Assembly (NCBI GenBank): GCA_012295225.1
Contig: WMKK01000007.1
Location: 62,001-126,000, forward strand
Direction of reading: 5' to 3'
DNA from: Ostreococcus mediterraneus
Taxonomy: Eukaryota > Chlorophyta > Mamiellophyceae > Mamiellales > Bathycoccaceae
Length of the DNA: 64,000 bases
Shown here: positions 9,705 through 20,146 of the stretch, piece by piece
Layout of the letters: every line of letters begins with the position of its first letter
How positions within the stretch are numbered: the first letter of the stretch is position 1
The notes under the pieces: model-generated
Seen by the model: the letters and a program-made list of their open reading frames with translations, nothing else
Told to the model about the DNA's origin: nothing
Database searches by the model: none
Program-made: the position numbers and the translations under genes

Positions 9705-10949
9705 ATGTCCCGACGAGGCGGAGGAAAAGATTTCTACGCCGCGCTCGGGATCTCGCGCGATGCGGATGAGAATGAGATACGTAAGGCGTATAGAAAGTTA
9801 GCGATGAAGTGGCACCCGGTGCGTGGTCGATGCGAACGACAGCGATGGGCGAATGGATGATGAGATTGAAGATTTTTTAGCGCGGGATGCAAAGATGAGA
9901 TTATGATTGTGTCGCGTTGGTTTTCGCACGGATGCGCGACGGTGAACGAACGAACGGGGCGTTCGTGACGTCGTATAGTGATATTCTTTCGCGACACTGA
10001 CCGCGACGCACGCGTTGATGCACGCACACCACGCGCACAGGATAAAAACCCCAACGACGAAGGCGTCGCAGAGAAGAAGTTTAAAGAAGTCTCCGAGGCC
10101 TACGAGGTGTTGAGCGACCCGAAAAAGAAGGACATCTACGACACGTACGGGGAAGATGGATTAAAAAATGATGGCAGTGGTGGACAAGGAGGTGGGTTTA
10201 GCCAACAGCACGCGGAAGATATATTTGCGCAATTCTTTGGCGGCGGCGGCGGCGGGTTCCCGGGTGGCGGCGGTGGATTTGGCGGCGGGTTCCCGGGAGG
10301 TGGATTTCCAGGCGGCGGCGGCGGATTTGGCGGTGGATTTCCTGGGCATATGGGTGGTGGTGGTCATAGTTTCGGGCAGCCCGAACAGCCCAAGCGTAAG
10401 AAGGGCGCGGCGATCGAACAAGTATTGAAATTGACGTTGCAAGAGTTGTACTACGGGACGCAAAAAAATTTACGCGTCACGCGCAAGGTTTTGCGCAACG
10501 GTAGAACAGAGCAAATTCAAGAGACACTGCCGATCGATGTCAAGCCCGGATGGAAGAGTGGTACAAAGATTAGGTTTACTGAAAAGGGTGACGAGACGCC
10601 GACGACGATTGCGCCGGATATTGTATTCACCATTGAGCAAAAGCCGCACCCGCAATTCGAGCGCGACGGCAACGATTTAATCAAGACGGTGGACGTCACG
10701 TTGCGCGAGGCATTGCTCGGCACGTCCTTTAGCGTGTACACGCTCGATGGTAAAGCCATGGATGTCAAGGTGGATGACATCATTTCTCCCGATTACGTCA
10801 AGGTGTTGCCAGGCGAGGGCATGCCGCTGAGCAAATCGCCCGGCTCGCGCGGCGATTTGAAAATCAAATTCAACATTCAGTTTCCAAAGGCGCTGAGCGA
10901 CGCGCAACGCGAGAGTTTAGACGCGCTTCTCGCCGACGTCGCGTACTAG
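9705..10949 (+). CDS. Type II DnaJ/Hsp40 co-chaperone (Sis1/DNAJB1-like)
   Basis: Exons 9705..9818 and 10041..10949 encode 340 aa. The J domain starts at residue 7 ([20 protein letters not shown]). The HPD tripeptide that activates Hsp70 ATPase is assembled by splicing: HP ends exon 1 and D opens exon 2, across a 222-bp GTGCGT...CAG intron with ACTGAC at 9996. A long G/F-rich region follows at about 10180-10370 (GGGGFPGG-type repeats), with no CxxCxGxG zinc centre. The C-terminal substrate-binding domain is of the DNAJB type (ending in [20 protein letters not shown]). Cytosolic or nuclear protein folding is the expected role. There is no targeting sequence. Confidence 0.96.
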
Positions 10950-11140
10950 CACAACACACGAATGGACAGAGCTTTATGTTTGTAATATTTGCACGAGCAC
11001 CGATAACGACAAAGACAAACATGATGTGACAGTAGTAAGTGTATAAATTGTTGCGTGCGCATTTCAAGAACTACGAAAAACCGCACGCGCGCGCTACCGA
11101 TACCGAGGAAACGTAGTAAACAACATGTGTATGCACGCGT

Positions 11141-11591
11141 TTACTTGTCCGGCAACATACCCTTGCCCTTACCCTTGAGCACGGCAGCCATGTTGGTCTT
11201 CTTGTTACCCGCAGCCTTGGACTTGTCATAGTACGCTTGCGAGAAACCGCCCGACACGTTGCCTTCAGACGCGCTCTTGACGTACAAGATGATCAAAAAC
11301 GACGTCGGGATGATGATGAACAACGCGGTGGCGATGACACCCAAAATGTTCACATCAGCGAGCGCAACTTGCTCGACGGCTTCTTGCGCCGCGAACGCCG
11401 GCGCGGCGATAATCGCCGGCGCGGCGGCCGCAACCTTGTGCACCTTGTGCGCAAACTTCGGCGCAGACATCGCCTACATACCGTTAAAATACGCACACTA
11501 CGTCAGTTTTACCCATAGAGACACGTCCCCGATCACACCGGCGCACGAAATCGCGCGCGAACGATCGCTCGCGCGATCGCGACCCTATCGC

Positions 11592-11641
<50 letters not shown>

Positions 11642-12136
11642 CGGTGCGACGACACCGACACCGACACCCTCGTCCGCGATCGCGACCGGTGTCACCACCC
11701 GACGCACGACGACGCGCACGCGCACGACCGACAGATCCGTCGCGCCCCATTCGATATCCACACCGTATCTTTCCCCACATCGGTCGTCGTCGTGGACGTT
11801 CGCGCCGTCGCCCATCGCCGCCCGCGTTCGTCGTCATCGTCGTCGTCGTCGTCGACGCGACATCCATCGCACGTGGCGTCATCATCATCATCGCGCGCGC
11901 TATGGCGGCGACGAGCGACGGCGCGAACGACACCCACGACGCCGCGCGCGCGATCGATCGATGCGATCGATGCGATCGATCGACGCGTTCGCGCCCCCAT
12001 CGCGTCGTCGTCGTCGTCGCGTCGCGTGCGTGCGTACCTTCGGGGCGACGGCGGCGCGCGCGTTCTTACGCGCGACGCTCGCGCGCGCGCGGAGCGGGAT
12101 CAAACCAGCGGTGTTCAACGCGAGGACGGCGGACAT
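11141..12136 (-). CDS. PSBM: Nuclear-encoded photosystem II subunit PsbM precursor
   Basis: Exon 1 (12136..12038) encodes a 33-residue basic transit peptide ([20 protein letters not shown]...). Exon 2 (11473..11141) encodes the rest, after a 564-bp GTACGC...TAG intron with ACTGAC at 11507..11502. The product is 143 aa. Exon 2 begins with a second hydrophobic signal ([14 protein letters not shown]), so targeting looks bipartite. The core [20 protein letters not shown] with IILYVKSAS matches the single helix of PsbM, which sits at the PSII dimer interface. A hydrophilic tail of about 45 residues, rich in Lys and Gly, follows the helix and is absent from ordinary plastid-encoded PsbM (about 35 aa). 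psbM is a plastid gene in land plants, so this is a transferred copy. The intron contains a long CGT microsatellite. Confidence 0.93.
11593..11639. repeat. CGT/TCG trinucleotide microsatellite in the psbM intron
   Basis: About 15 near-perfect trinucleotide units lie inside the 564-bp intron of psbM. Being intronic, the tract probably varies in length between strains without effect on the protein. Confidence 0.9.
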
Positions 12137-12345
12137 GGTGCGACGCGGTCGTCGTGGAGTGGCGATCGCGCGACGGAGGCGCGCGGGTCTGGTGGTCGTG
12201 TGCGTGTATGGGTAAATAGTACGACATAGGACATGGGGACCGGGCCTCCAGGGTCTATCGCCCCTGGTTGTGATTGGTGGATTTGGATGTGGTGCGCAAA
12301 GGATGGCGTCGTCGTCGGTCGTCGTCGTCGTCGTCGTCGCGCGAT

Positions 12346-12391
<46 letters not shown>

Positions 12392-12525
12392 GTCGTCGCC
12401 GAATGCGACGCAAAGATGCGCGCGTTCGACCGCGCGCGCGATTTTTTTGGTTTGGTTTTGTGCAATCGGCCGCGCGCGGCGTCACAGTGCGTCGTCGTCG
12501 TCGGTGCGTGCGCGCGCGGCGCGCG
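12137..12525. other. Divergent intergenic region with a TCG microsatellite
   Basis: This 389-bp region lies between the start codons of psbM and the LysM-protein gene and must hold both promoters. It carries a (TCG)n tract at about 12346-12390 and a shorter one at about 12316-12338. Frames over it encode only poly-Ser or poly-Arg and are not treated as coding. Confidence 0.55.
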
Positions 12526-14286
12526 ATGTCGCGAGCGTGTTCGGTGCGATTGACGCTGATTGAAGGGCGCGGGGGGTGTTTCGCGCGCGGTGGGGCGCTG
12601 GACGTGCGCGTGGTGGACGCCACGGGCGTGCGCACGCGCGCGTGCGCGTCGTCGGTGGGGGCGATTGCGCAGCTCGGCGCGGCGGGCGATGGGGCGAACG
12701 CGGTGGTGCGGTGGCGGGAGGAGCACGACGTGGAGGTGTATCGGGGGGATGATGAAATCGAGCTCGCGTTGATTGATGAGGATGGCGCGAACGGGGGCGG
12801 TGTGGGGGCGATGAGCCCGACGAGCCGAAGCGGCGACGCGGGCGCGGGCGCGGCGCCGCGCGGGCGCCTGTCGTTGAAGGGGCTCTTGGACGCGAGCGGC
12901 GCGTCGTTCATGGCGAATGCGGTCGTTCCAGGGGCGTGGGTGGTGCTGCGTGATGTGGATAGCGGTGAGGAGCGTGGGCGAGTGTGCGTGCGCGCGCGCG
13001 TGCGCGAGGTGGGCGCCGGGAAGAGCGCGTCGGCGACAAAGACAAAGACGAAAAAGGTGACGGTGGCGGATGACGAGGATGATGACTTCATGAAGGAGGA
13101 TTTAGATGAGTCCATCGTCGTGGAAACGAGCGGATCGGAGGATGAGGACGGGGATGAGGACTTTGCGCAGAGCGGTCGTCGTCGCGGCGCGAGCACGAGC
13201 GGCGCATCCTCTGAGCGCGAGCCGCGAAAGAATCCGGTGAACGTCGTCGGAAAGTTCTTGCTCGGTGTGTTAAAACGAGAAAAGAAAGACGAGGATGCTA
13301 AGCGTGCGGAGAAAGAGCGCAAACGCGAGGAGCGCGAAAGAGATATTGAGGCAAAAAAGGTGGAGAAGGAGCGCGCCAAGTACGAACGCGAAGAGGCGAA
13401 ACGTATAGAGACCGAACGCGAGGAGGCCATGAAGCGTCGTTTGGAGGTTGACCGCATGGAGTACGAGCGCGAACAGCGCGAAGCTGCGGCGTCGGCGGCA
13501 GCAGCAGCGGCAGAAACGTCGTCTGAGATTGAAGAGACGTCGCCGGGGACGCCCGAGCAACGCCAGCCGGAACCGACGGCTTTTGTTGGAACACCAGAGA
13601 AAATTCATCACTTGCACTTACCGAACGTGCACTTGCCAAAGGTTGACGAAATCAAGCATCAAGTGCACCACATTCAAGACGTCCTTCGCGACCAGGGCGG
13701 TCGGCTCAAGCGAAATTTGGACGAACAAGTGCACCACCTTGGCGAGCACGTGCACCACTTGGGTGAGCATGTGCATCATTTAGGCGAACACGTGGGCGAG
13801 CAAATTCATCACGCGCAGGAAAACATTCGCGACACGAGCGGGAAGGTTGGGAAGAGGCTGGCAAAAAATAAGTTTTTGCGCACCATCGCCGAGCGCGTGT
13901 CGCCAAACTCCATTCTCATGCTCGCCATTGCTTTCTTCTTGGCTGGCTTGCCGGAGAATCGCGTGCGCAAGGTTCGCGATCATAAACGACGAGAGTTGCA
14001 TTCACAAAAGCATCGCGAAGAAGAGCGACGTCGATATGAACAAATTGAAAAGATTGATGAAATATATGTTGATGAAGTTGCAGAAGAATACGTCGACGTC
14101 GACGAGCCAGCGTACATTGGACGAGGCCCGACGCCTCGAGGAATGTACGAAATAGTCGAAGGTGATACTTTGTGCTCAATCGCTGGGTGCTTCAATTTAG
14201 CACTCGTTGAGATTATCGACAAGAATGGCGACGTCATCACGAACCCTGACGAACTTGAACCAGGATCAAGAATCCGCATTTACTAA
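12526..14286 (+). CDS. Membrane protein with His-rich repeats and C-terminal LysM domain
   Basis: A 586-aa protein from ATG 12526. The frame is open further upstream but encodes only poly-Ser/Arg there. Order: an N-terminal beta-rich region of about 150 residues that may be C2-like; an acidic patch (DDEDDDFMKEDLDES); a long charged coiled coil (KREERERDIEAKKVEKERAK...); a His-rich segment with three tandem VHHLGEH units (about 13727-13790); one hydrophobic helix (SILMLAIAFFLAGLP, about 13904-13950); a basic stretch; and a C-terminal LysM module (YEIVEGDTLCSIAGCFNL ... LEPGSRIRIY). LysM usually binds glycans or acts as a structural module. Whether the LysM end is cytosolic or lumenal cannot be decided from sequence. 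I know no family with this exact order. Confidence 0.87.
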   Translation: MSRACSVRLTLIEGRGGCFARGGALDVRVVDATGVRTRACASSVGAIAQLGAAGDGANAVVRWREEHDVEVYRGDDEIELALIDEDGANGGGVGAMSPTSRSGDAGAGAAPRGRLSLKGLLDASGASFMANAVVPGAWVVLRDVDSGEERGRVCVRARVREVGAGKSASATKTKTKKVTVADDEDDDFMKEDLDESIVVETSGSEDEDGDEDFAQSGRRRGASTSGASSEREPRKNPVNVVGKFLLGVLKREKKDEDAKRAEKERKREERERDIEAKKVEKERAKYEREEAKRIETEREEAMKRRLEVDRMEYEREQREAAASAAAAAAETSSEIEETSPGTPEQRQPEPTAFVGTPEKIHHLHLPNVHLPKVDEIKHQVHHIQDVLRDQGGRLKRNLDEQVHHLGEHVHHLGEHVHHLGEHVGEQIHHAQENIRDTSGKVGKRLAKNKFLRTIAERVSPNSILMLAIAFFLAGLPENRVRKVRDHKRRELHSQKHREEERRRYEQIEKIDEIYVDEVAEEYVDVDEPAYIGRGPTPRGMYEIVEGDTLCSIAGCFNLALVEIIDKNGDVITNPDELEPGSRIRIY

Positions 14287-14407
14287 AGATGTTTTTACAT
14301 CAATCACGCAAGCAGTGTAATCATATGAACAGAAATAGTTTACAATCTTTTGTTAAAATCAGTCTCCTCTTCGCTAAAGGGTGTCTAATTCGTCATCGCT
14401 GATGTTT

Positions 14408-16679
14408 TTACGCCGTCCCATTTGCACGAGCTTCGGTGCACTTGGCCATCGTAGCTGATAAACGGGAAATGATATCCGTCATGAAAAAGTTGTCCACCGA
14501 GCTCTTCAATGGTAACGCAGACTCAACTTTCTTGCCCTTTTCGTTAGCATATGTCGCACCGTTCAACCACAACGTGGCTTCGACTTGCGAAAGTCGCGCA
14601 AAGTGCGGTGCGATGGAGGCTAAACGTTCGTGCACTTGCGTGTGTGTGTTGTAAGGCAACGGAACACCCGCAAACTCACTCAACGCACGAAGGATTCTCC
14701 AATCTTCGCGTGCTTGACCGACAGGTCCCATAGAACCTAAAGCTAACTGCGCGCGACCTTCGGTGTTGACGTACGTACCCGTCTTTTCTGTGTACGCCGC
14801 GCCCGGGAGAATGACATCCGCCTTGGCGGCACCGGCATCACCATGGTGTCCTTGGTACACAATGAATGCCCCATCCGGAGCTTCAAATTCCTCAGCACCT
14901 AACGAGTACACAAGCTTGGCCGGGGGAGCATCCTCTGCGGACGTACCAGGTACAAAGCCCAAGTCAAGCGCACCGACGGTGCCGCCGGCATCGTGGAGGA
15001 CATTGAAACCATTCCAGTCACCCTTGACGACGCCGTGGGAATCGCACATAGCATGGATCTTTTTCAAAAGTACCTTGGCGTCTGGTCGGCGCAATAATTC
15101 ACTTCCGACAATAACCATGGGATTTTTCGCAGCCTTGATGGCTTCGCACGCCGCGTGCTTGCCAGACGTAACCTCCTCGAGCGTCGCCGTGGTGTCGCCC
15201 AAGTGCACGCTTGGGTACGACAAGTCCGCCTTCGGGCCAACAGATGCGACGGTAGCGCCGCCAGCGATGACGGCACGGCGCAAGCGCACGTTCAACACCG
15301 GTGCTTCAGTGCGCGGGTTCGTGCCGATGAGGAGCACGTAATCTGAGTCTTCGACGCCAACCAAGTTGGAGTTGAAAAGGTAAGACGATCGCACATCCGC
15401 AGACGCGTTCGCCATGCTCTCAGGCGTGAGGTGCGATGCACCGAGCTTATTCATCATGTCCTTCAAGGAAATCATGGATTCAGCGTCGCAAAGCTTACCC
15501 GCGACGGCACGCATCGCGTTTGGTTCAGTGGATTTCAACTTTTCAGCGACATAATCCAACGCAAACTCCCAAGACGTTGGGTGTAATTTTCCATCACCAC
15601 CTCGTACCATGGGCTTATCCAAACGTTGGCGCTTGAGCGCGTCGTAGGAAAATCTGGCCTTGTCGCTAATCCATTCCTCGTTGACCTCTTCGTTGGCACG
15701 CGGTACAATTCGCATCACCTCATTGCCACGCGTGTCTACGCGAATGTTACTCCCCAAACCATCCGTGACGTCGATGCTATTCGTCGATTCAAGTTCCCAA
15801 CTACGAGCTTGGAACGCAAAGGGCTTGGAAGTCAACGCACCTACCGGGCACAAGTCGATGACGTTGCCGCTCAACTCGCTCGCCAAGAGCTTTGAGACGT
15901 ACGTTCCAACCTCCGCTTGGTTCCCACGCCCGGTGATTCCCATATCTTGCACGCCCGCAATCTCCGTAGAGAATCGCACGCATCGCGTACAGTGAATACA
16001 ACGCGTCATCACCGTCTTTACCAACGGTCCGAGCTCTTTATCCTCCACCGCGCGCTTGTATTCAGTAAACCTCGAACGGTCGCTTCCAAAAATCATGCTC
16101 TGATCTTGCAACTCACACTCCCCACCCTGGTCGCAAATCGGACAATCCAACGGATGATTGATCAACAAAAACTCCATCACACCCTCGCGCGCTTTCTTCA
16201 CCAAATCCGTCGTCGTTTTAATATTCATCCCCGGCATCACAGGCATCGCGCACGACGCCACCGGCTTTGGACTCTTCTCCACCTCCACCAAACACATCCG
16301 ACAGTTCCCCGCGATCGAGAGCTTGTGGTGATAACAAAACCTCGGCACATCAACTCCCGCGCTTTCGCACGCATAGAGCACGGTGACGCCCTTGGGCACT
16401 TGAATCTCCCGTCCATTCACCGTCACCGGCACGGTATCTACCGCCGGCGCCGTCGTCGACAAAACGCGCGCCTGCACCTACGCTCGCGCGAAAACACACA
16501 ACACAATATCCCATCAGTCATCCATCCATCGATCGCGCATCGAATCCCGTCGCGCGCGCGAGACGCGTCGTCGTTCGTCCAGTCGCGATCGATCGCGAGG
16601 GTTCGCGCGCGTCACGTACCGTGCTGGCGATGCGCGCTCGGCGCCGCGCGATGCCGATCAGCGCGTCCCGGGCGGGCAT
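14408..16679 (-). CDS. NDUFS1: Complex I 75-kDa Fe-S subunit NDUFS1
   Basis: NADH:ubiquinone oxidoreductase 75-kDa subunit, which carries the N1b, N4 and N5 clusters in the mitochondrial matrix arm. Exon 1 (16679..16620) encodes a 20-residue Arg-rich presequence (MPARDALIGIARRRARIAST). Exon 2 (16477 or 16471 down to 14408) encodes the rest. The frame of exon 2 starts with GTG, not ATG, so exon 1 is needed. The 142-bp intron has GTACGT and ACTGAT (16518..16513). Cluster ligands are visible: FCYHHKLSIAGNCRMC with the later SCAMPV, HPLDCPICDQGGEC, and CIHCTRCVRF with IDLCPVGA. The C-terminal molybdopterin-like domain is complete. Total length is about 709 aa, normal for the family. Confidence 0.97.
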
Positions 16680-16867
16680 GATTACGATGAACGATTATGC
16701 GAACGCGGTGTGCGCGCTGCGGTGCGTCGTCGCCGTCGTCGTCGTCGCGCGTGCGCTCGATTCTGAAGCGCACACCAAGTTTGGCCCGGGACACATGTTT
16801 GACTGATAGAGTTATAATTGGTCGATGAGTCCCCTTGCTCAAGAAAGACGGAAAGAAGGACAGAAAA
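16680..16867. promoter_or_regulatory. Shared divergent promoter region, NDUFS1 and DUF815 gene
   Basis: Only 188 bp separate the NDUFS1 start codon from the inferred start of the DUF815 AAA+ gene. Both products carry organelle-type presequences. I see no certain TATA box. Confidence 0.4.
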
Positions 16868-18537
16868 ATGTCCGTAGAGTCTGCCGCGATGTCGGCGACG
16901 ACGACGCACCGAACGATCCCGCCGGGGCGAATCAATGCGCGATGTGACGTTACGCGCGTGCGCGTCGCGTCGCATCGCATCGTTCGCGTCAGAGGCATCG
17001 GTGCGTGGGTTCACGTCGTTATTGCGTGGGCGTGGGCGTGGGTGTACTAGCTCAACTGCCGAGCGTTGGTCGGCGCGCGCGATGGGTTCCAGACGACTGA
17101 CGACGACGGGGCGATCGCGCAGGATTCCAATTAGATGACATGGATCCGATTTCTCGCCCGGAGAAGGATGCGGAGAAGCTCGCGCGACAGACGGCGACGT
17201 TGTTGACGCTGTATGAGACGCTGTCATCCGACGACGCCGCGCAGGCGTTTCTCGCGTTCGCGCGCGAGGTTAAGTTGAATGCCGAGAGTAAGGACGGTGT
17301 GAAGGTTGTGTCGGCCTATACGGCTGTATTTCGCGCGTTGGCGGTATCGGGTAGGCCGTGGAGGACGCATGTGTGTGACTTGGCGTTATGCGGGGCGAAC
17401 GCGACGGCTCGAGAGGCGGCGGAGGGCGGCGCCATGGGCAGAAGCGTACGCCCGAAAAGCGCCATGGCTCTCGCATTGGCGAGTGATTTAAGAGTATATG
17501 AATCGTTGGCAAACGTGAGTGAGACGACGATGAGCGCTTGGGTGCGTGCGTGTACGAAAGACTTGTCGGGGGATTTTTGTTCGGCGGCGGCGGCGCTCGG
17601 CGTGGATTCTGGAAGCGTTGAAGACGCGAATGTGGGTGATGTGGCCGCGCTGAATGTATCTTCAGATGTTATTCATGCGCCGGCAACGAAGCGTGATCGG
17701 AAAATTATGCGCGACGCGTTCGATGCGTCGAGTTCGTGGGGAGAGAGGGCCGATGATTTGATGCGCTTTTACGCCAAGCACGGCGCCGGAATTTTAGGTT
17801 CGCACTCCGTGGTATCTTTCGATGCCCAAGCCGCCTGGGTGGCGAGAACGATGGATAAAGAAGATGAGTCCATGTATTCATTTAGTGATTTAGGAGCGGC
17901 GTGGTCAACGCCGACGTTGCGCTCGACAGAGCGAGCCGCGGAGATCATTCGTCGAAACACCGAACGCCACGGCTCCGGTGTAGGCAACGCACAGCACATT
18001 CTCCTGCACGGCAACGAAGGTTCAGGGAAACGTTGGTTGTTTCGCTCCGTGCTTGGATCGATGATCCGAGCGGGTGAGACGAACGTGCGCGTGGTGCTTC
18101 TTTCTCGAGGTGAACTGAGGAATTTAACGCAACTGTGCGACCGCATGAAGAACGAACCGCGCGTGCGCTTTGTCGTGCTCTTGGAGTTACCTCTCGCTTT
18201 AGCGCCGCATGCTGAGTTTTACAACACACTGACCAGCGCTCTTGACGGTGGTGGCACGATATGGCCAGACAATGCGGTGATGTACGCCACCGCACCGTGC
18301 GATTCGTGCTTGAAGCCGGATTCACACGAGGGCGGTTCTCGCGGCTTGGCTGACATGTTTGGTACCAAAATCGATCTACATTCCAGCCCAGAACGGTTCG
18401 TTGCCGACGTGCGTGATCTCGCGCAACGACAAGGCATCAACATTGATGACAGCACTGCGTTGCAGTTTCTTGGCGAATCAAAACCGTCAGTAACACTCGC
18501 GCAAAGCTTCATCGATGGCGTCGTCGCAACGCAGTAG
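16868..18537 (+). CDS. DUF815-type AAA+ ATPase with spliced presequence
   Basis: The long exon (to 18537) contains Walker A (LLHGNEGSGKRWLFRS), then RFVVLLELPLA and PDNAVMYATAPCDS. These match the bacterial DUF815 AAA+ family (sensor region with ALDGG...PDN..YATS). The usual acidic Walker B pair appears altered to LLELP. A complete intron signature precedes this exon: donor GTGCGT at 17001, ACTGAC at 17096, acceptor CAG ending at 17122 (TAG at 17134 also keeps frame). Splicing adds exon 1 from ATG 16868 (or 16889): a basic 44-residue leader (SATTTHRTIPPGRINARC, then VTRVRVASHRIVRV). The full product would be about 515 aa. Without the exon, translation could start at 17140 (465 aa). Mitochondrial or plastid location is inferred from the leader. 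Confidence 0.78.
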
Positions 18538-18630
18538 GACTAGAGAGACATACACGATATTATTTTACGGACGAACATTCTACTACCACTATTACTACAT
18601 GCCAATAATGTTTTTACTCAACCCGTCATG

Positions 18631-19974
18631 TTACAACGCATCCATGGCGGCGATGAAGCGGTCTAAACCTTCATCGAGGAGCTCCCGAGACGTGGCGAAA
18701 TTAAGCCGAACGCATTCGCGTCTCCCAAAAGGCGCTCCATCGCTGAACGCCACACCTCGCTCTTCAAAGTACGTAAATGGGGACGCATTGTTGGGAATTT
18801 TATCCATCATCTGCGTGCAATCAATCCACATCAAATACGAGCACTCGGGATACGTCCAAGAAATATGCGCCGAAGCGCCGCTCGCGGTAAGTCTCGCGTC
18901 AATGTGCGCGCGTTGCGATTCTAAATACTTTACCAAAGTCTGCCGCCACGCCTCGCACTCATTCGATGACGAATACGCCGCGCGTAACGCGACATAGCCA
19001 AATGGTGTGATTTCAGCCTTGTCGCTGCCGCTCCTCGCAAAGGCTAAGCGAAGTTCTTTATCGGCTATCAGAGCGAACGCGACATCCGTCCCCGCGACGT
19101 TAAACGCCTTTGACGGACTCGCCATGACGATCAGTCGCTCCGCTAAACCGGGAACGACATCTATCATCGACCCCATGCCGGTAAATTCGACGTCGTCCAT
19201 CACGAGCTCGGCCCAAACTTCGTCGCTCAATACGTACACGTCGCGCTCGACGCACATGCGCGCGACGCGTTCGATATCATCTCGAGCCCACACACGCCCG
19301 ACGGGATTTGCAGGGTTACAAAACAACAGTAAATGCACGTCTTCGCGAGCCAAAACTTCGTCGAGAGCCTCGAAATCGACGTCGTACCGCGCGCGGCCGC
19401 CTTCAGACAAAGAGCGCCTTCGCAGCGGCACTTCGACCCGCGCCGCCTCCTGATTCCTCGTCGAATACAAAAATGGCGGATAAATCGGCGTACACATCGC
19501 AACCGTACTGTTGTCTCTCCCACGTAATCGCTGCACGGCGCGTACGGCGTGATTCAGACCCGGATTGAGTCCCGGAAGCCAACGCACCGAAGCGCGCGTC
19601 GCCGCCGCCTCCGGCCACCCATACCTGCGCACCATCCTTTCCCGCACAGCATCCACCACGGCATCATCCGCGTCGGCGTACCCATATATCCCACTCTCCG
19701 CGCACGCCGTCACCGCATCAATCACCGCGCGCGGCGCCTTGATATCCATGTCCGCCACCCACAGCGGAATCGATGTCCCATCGAATCGATTCCACTTTCT
19801 CGACAGCGTCGCCGCGCCGCGCCGCGCGTGCGTGGTGAACTCTAGCGCCACGGGCGCAGACGCGCGCGCGCCAACCATTCGCGCGCGGCACGGCGCGGTA
19901 TGCGCGCATGGCGCGCGCGCGTGCGCCATGATGCGCGCGCGTGACACTGACGCATGCGCCAGAGTTTGACGCAA
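18631..19974 (-). CDS. MalY/PatB-type cystathionine beta-lyase (PLP-dependent C-S lyase)
   Basis: A 447-aa fold-type I aminotransferase-like enzyme. Seen: IPLWVADMDIKAPRAVIDAV near the start, IYGYADADD, the cofactor region LFCNPANPVGRVW, SDEVWAELV, and the PLP-binding Lys in ASPSKAFNVAG. The WVADMDF-like start and NPHNPVGRVW-like region are typical of MalY/PatB. These bacterial enzymes split cystathionine to homocysteine and can release other sulfur compounds. About 45 extra N-terminal residues, rich in Ala, Arg and Cys, could be a plastid leader. The gene is divergent from the START-like gene, with 172 bp between start codons. Plants make homocysteine with a different (MetC-type) enzyme, so the relationship here deserves a tree. 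Confidence 0.9.
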   Translation of the reverse strand: MRQTLAHASVSRARIMAHARAPCAHTAPCRARMVGARASAPVALEFTTHARRGAATLSRKWNRFDGTSIPLWVADMDIKAPRAVIDAVTACAESGIYGYADADDAVVDAVRERMVRRYGWPEAAATRASVRWLPGLNPGLNHAVRAVQRLRGRDNSTVAMCTPIYPPFLYSTRNQEAARVEVPLRRRSLSEGGRARYDVDFEALDEVLAREDVHLLLFCNPANPVGRVWARDDIERVARMCVERDVYVLSDEVWAELVMDDVEFTGMGSMIDVVPGLAERLIVMASPSKAFNVAGTDVAFALIADKELRLAFARSGSDKAEITPFGYVALRAAYSSSNECEAWRQTLVKYLESQRAHIDARLTASGASAHISWTYPECSYLMWIDCTQMMDKIPNNASPFTYFEERGVAFSDGAPFGRRECVRLNFATSRELLDEGLDRFIAAMDAL

Positions 19975-20146
19975 TCCTCGCGCGCGCGAGCGTCGACGCG
20001 GCGCGGACGAGCGCGCGCGGGCGATACGTAACGTTTCGCGCGGGCGAACGCGCGCGGTGCGCGAACGACGCGACGCGCGGCGGCGGCGACGCGCTCGTGA
20101 GCAGCATCGTGCGTTACAGTTGAAAACGCTTCTATTTTAAGCGCCA

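Noticed and set aside
12274-12525. Upstream extension of the LysM-protein frame
   Set aside because: It encodes poly-Ser and poly-Arg from the TCG microsatellite. The ATG at 12526 starts ordinary protein sequence.
19941-20123. Possible upstream exon of the START-like gene, with ACTGAC near 19946
   Set aside because: No GTRCGY donor precedes it at a suitable place, and the gene already has a leader-like N-terminus at 20147.
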